9,027 nucleotides of DNA from Candidatus Zhuqueibacterota bacterium. Its GTDB lineage: Bacteria > Zhuqueibacterota > Zhuqueibacteria > Residuimicrobiales > Krinioviventaceae. The stretch covers positions 1 to 9,027 of the forward strand of contig RQOI01000375.1 in the NCBI GenBank assembly GCA_003854995.1. The letters are read 5' to 3'. Positions 7,063 to 9,027 of the stretch are shown in pieces. Every line of letters starts with the position of its first letter. Position 1 is the first letter of the stretch. The position numbers were made by a program, and so were the translations under genes. The notes under the pieces are model-generated. The model saw only the letters and a program-made list of their open reading frames with translations. It searched no databases and was not told the origin of the DNA.

Positions 7063-9027
7063 TCATTTGATCACTGCGAACTTGCCGATTTTCACACCTG
7101 CTTCGCCGGCGTCAACGTGATAGATATAGACGCCGTAGGCGATATCCAGTGCATCCTTCGATTGCATATTCCATACGAACGTGCCATCCGTGATATTTTC
7201 GGCATTATTGTGCTCCAGCTCGCTGACGAGCTGACCGCGAATATTGAAAATCCGGATGGTGCAGGCGGGTGGCAGATGGGTGAAATGCAGCTCGCGCGGC
7301 CCGCGGCCGTTCGAGTAGGGATTGATCGGCTCCCATGAATTGGAGACCACATAGGGATTCGGCACCACCCTGATGCGCTCGAGATCATAAAGCGCCGGAT
7401 CAATTTGCTGACCCACAGTGGTGAATTCATAGACGTCGTTCGCCAGGAACGGTTTGTTCATCCTGATGAGGACAAAATCGCCCATCTTTGGATTCATCTT
7501 TGTCGTGTCAGCGCTCTCGGTGTTGAGGATGGCAAAGTTCCACGTGATCACGAGAGAGTCATCGGCATTTCGTTCGAGGAAAATGATCTCATCCGAGCGG
7601 CTGCCGTCCGTAAATGCGGTGAAGATGCCCTCCTCGCCAGACAGGACATCGCGCTCCCAGATGGCGAAATCGATCTTTTTATTTGTGATGGTGTTTGTCA
7701 CCGTGAAATTGACTGGCATGGCCGGCAGCGTTCGAGTCGTAGAAACGGCCAGCTCAGCGCTGGTGTCGACGCCAATGTCCGCGAAATCGATGCGGTAATT
7801 GTTCGGCATCGGCACGCCTTCAGTGCGGCTGTAACGAAAACGATCGATGGTAAAGGCATAGATGCGGTCATCGCTCCACAGCGAGCTGTCGGCGTTCAGC
7901 GTCATTTCGTTGGGATTGACCAGTTTGAGCTGGAATCCATCCTGAATGGGCAGCGCCTGATCTGACCGAATGTTTGCATCACGGTTCAGCAGCGTGTCCG
8001 GGTTGCTCGGATCTGTAATGTTGACCAGAGTGATGTTCTTCGTCGCCATTGTCGTCGAAAAACCGTTCGTCGCTGTGCCGGTGATGACGGTGTCTTCAAA
8101 GCTGACGCGATAGCGTCGCCCATCGATGATCTCCATCGGATTGATGATCGAATAGCCGATTTTGCCCTGGTTGTCACCGCCGGCAATCACGATCGCATCG
8201 CCGAGGGAGGCATCGACAAAGCCGTTTGCCGGCGCTTCCGGACGAGCGACAACGACGTTGGGACCTTTGTCCTCAACCTGTCCGCCCAGATCCAGGGTGA
8301 TGAACTTGGTGCATTCGGTCGGTGCTATGCCGCCTTCGATGGAGCCGCGATCGTAAGAGGTGACGGCGTAATAGTAGGTCTGGCCATTCACCGCTGTCGA
8401 ATCGGTCCATGTGTGGACAATGCCGCTGTTATTTCCCAGATGGAATTTGAGGCCCTTGATCGAAACAGGATGAAAGCCGGAATATTCATTATCCAGATCA
8501 AATTGCGCGATCGCCTGGCGATACTGGGTGATGCCCTGGCCATCGGTTATCGGTTTGGCGTCATTCCAGCCCGGATCGGTCGACCGATAGATCTTGTAGC
8601 CCTCGAAATCAAAGCCGGTGATCGGATCCTCGGACTCTTCGGCAAATGTATCCCACATCAGGGTGACTTTTTTGTCGCCCGCTATGGCGACGACATTGGG
8701 GATATTGGGCGCCTTGGAAAAATTATAGTTCTCGGTATAGGCTTCGGAGAACCATTTGACGTTTTCAAGATAGTCTTCCCTGCTGATGCCGCAGAGCGTC
8801 CCCATGGAGAACCGTTCTATTGTGCCGGCCTTGAGCGGGAAATAGCCCGAGCCGTACATCAATTCGATGTTGGCGTTGAGCAGCTCCCGGTCGAACAAGC
8901 CGGGAAGATTGAAACTCCACACTTTCTCATCATCGTTCTGATAGAGATTCTCCCACACATACAACGTAAAACTGGTGAGACCGATCATATCCGTCTCACT
9001 GATGTCCACCTTGTCAAAATGCGGCTC
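7063..9027 (-). CDS. Paralogous secreted protein with FN3-like and T9SS type A-like sorting domains (5' end outside window)
   Basis: The reading frame is open to the right edge (first visible residues EPHFDK), so the GTG at 9009 is an internal codon, not the start; 654 residues are visible. By comparison with its paralogue, about 500 N-terminal residues, including a signal peptide and possible acidic loops, should lie outside. Visible residues about 107-230 form the FN3-like domain (KVTLMWD, GYKIYRS, TYYYAVTSYDRG). A beta-rich middle follows. The last 101 residues are the sorting domain: VVPNPY, CTIRIFNIRGQLV, GVYIYHVDAGE and final GKFAVIK. Hand alignment of the sorting domains gives about 78 of 100 identical positions with the complete paralogue at 337-3816. 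The stop is TGA, with a hairpin close behind, so the gene seems to end its own transcription unit. It probably acts with its own upstream receptor, not visible here; no function is recognisable. Confidence 0.88.
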   Translation of the reverse strand, partial: EPHFDKVDISETDMIGLTSFTLYVWENLYQNDDEKVWSFNLPGLFDRELLNANIELMYGSGYFPLKAGTIERFSMGTLCGISREDYLENVKWFSEAYTENYNFSKAPNIPNVVAIAGDKKVTLMWDTFAEESEDPITGFDFEGYKIYRSTDPGWNDAKPITDGQGITQYRQAIAQFDLDNEYSGFHPVSIKGLKFHLGNNSGIVHTWTDSTAVNGQTYYYAVTSYDRGSIEGGIAPTECTKFITLDLGGQVEDKGPNVVVARPEAPANGFVDASLGDAIVIAGGDNQGKIGYSIINPMEIIDGRRYRVSFEDTVITGTATNGFSTTMATKNITLVNITDPSNPDTLLNRDANIRSDQALPIQDGFQLKLVNPNEMTLNADSSLWSDDRIYAFTIDRFRYSRTEGVPMPNNYRIDFADIGVDTSAELAVSTTRTLPAMPVNFTVTNTITNKKIDFAIWERDVLSGEEGIFTAFTDGSRSDEIIFLERNADDSLVITWNFAILNTESADTTKMNPKMGDFVLIRMNKPFLANDVYEFTTVGQQIDPALYDLERIRVVPNPYVVSNSWEPINPYSNGRGPRELHFTHLPPACTIRIFNIRGQLVSELEHNNAENITDGTFVWNMQSKDALDIAYGVYIYHVDAGEAGVKIGKFAVIK

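Noticed and set aside
6964..7338. Plus-strand open frame starting in the intergenic region
   Set aside because: It reads through the terminator-like hairpin and then antisense through the conserved sorting domain; there is no ribosome binding site and no family resemblance.
9007..9009. GTG as start codon of the right-hand gene
   Set aside because: The frame stays open to the window edge and the residues upstream (EPHFDK) match the paralogue (EPRVDK), so the gene continues outside.

Overview
The window (about 50% GC by eye) carries four protein-coding genes, all read leftward on the minus strand. Two of them run off the window edges. The gene content is one TonB-dependent receptor with a carboxypeptidase-regulatory-like N-terminal domain, two large secreted multidomain proteins with type A type-9-secretion (T9SS)-like C-terminal sorting domains, and one PorV/PorQ-type outer-membrane protein. 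This points to a Gram-negative bacterium of the FCB superphylum. The absence of SusD, the DGIDN-type acidic loops and the receptor/secreted-protein/PorV order suggest a lineage outside classical Bacteroidota, such as candidate division KSB1, Calditrichota, Marinimicrobia or Ignavibacteria. That placement is inference; there is no rRNA or marker gene in the window.

Layout in transcription order, right to left. (1) 9027-7063: the 3' two thirds or so of a secreted FN3/T9SS-sorted protein, followed by a perfect 12-bp hairpin (7021-7049) that probably ends its transcript. (2) 7062-6787: a 276-bp AT-rich intergenic region with a good extended -10 promoter (6939-6947) and a leader of about 145 nt. 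(3) 6786-3835: a 983-aa TonB-dependent receptor. (4) 3816-337: a complete 1159-aa secreted protein, paralogous to gene 1 along the whole visible part of gene 1 and starting 18 bp after the receptor stop. (5) 336-265: a short spacer holding an unusual nested repeat hairpin (291-328). (6) 264-1: the first 88 codons of a PorV/PorQ family protein.

Genes 3, 4 and 6 look like one operon. A likely working model is that the receptor and the large secreted protein act together at the cell surface, and that the PorV-like barrel helps handle T9SS-type cargo with the C-terminal sorting domain. The substrate of the receptor cannot be read from the sequence. The tandem paralogues show that the locus grew by an old duplication. 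No mobile elements, CRISPR arrays, tRNAs or rRNAs were seen.
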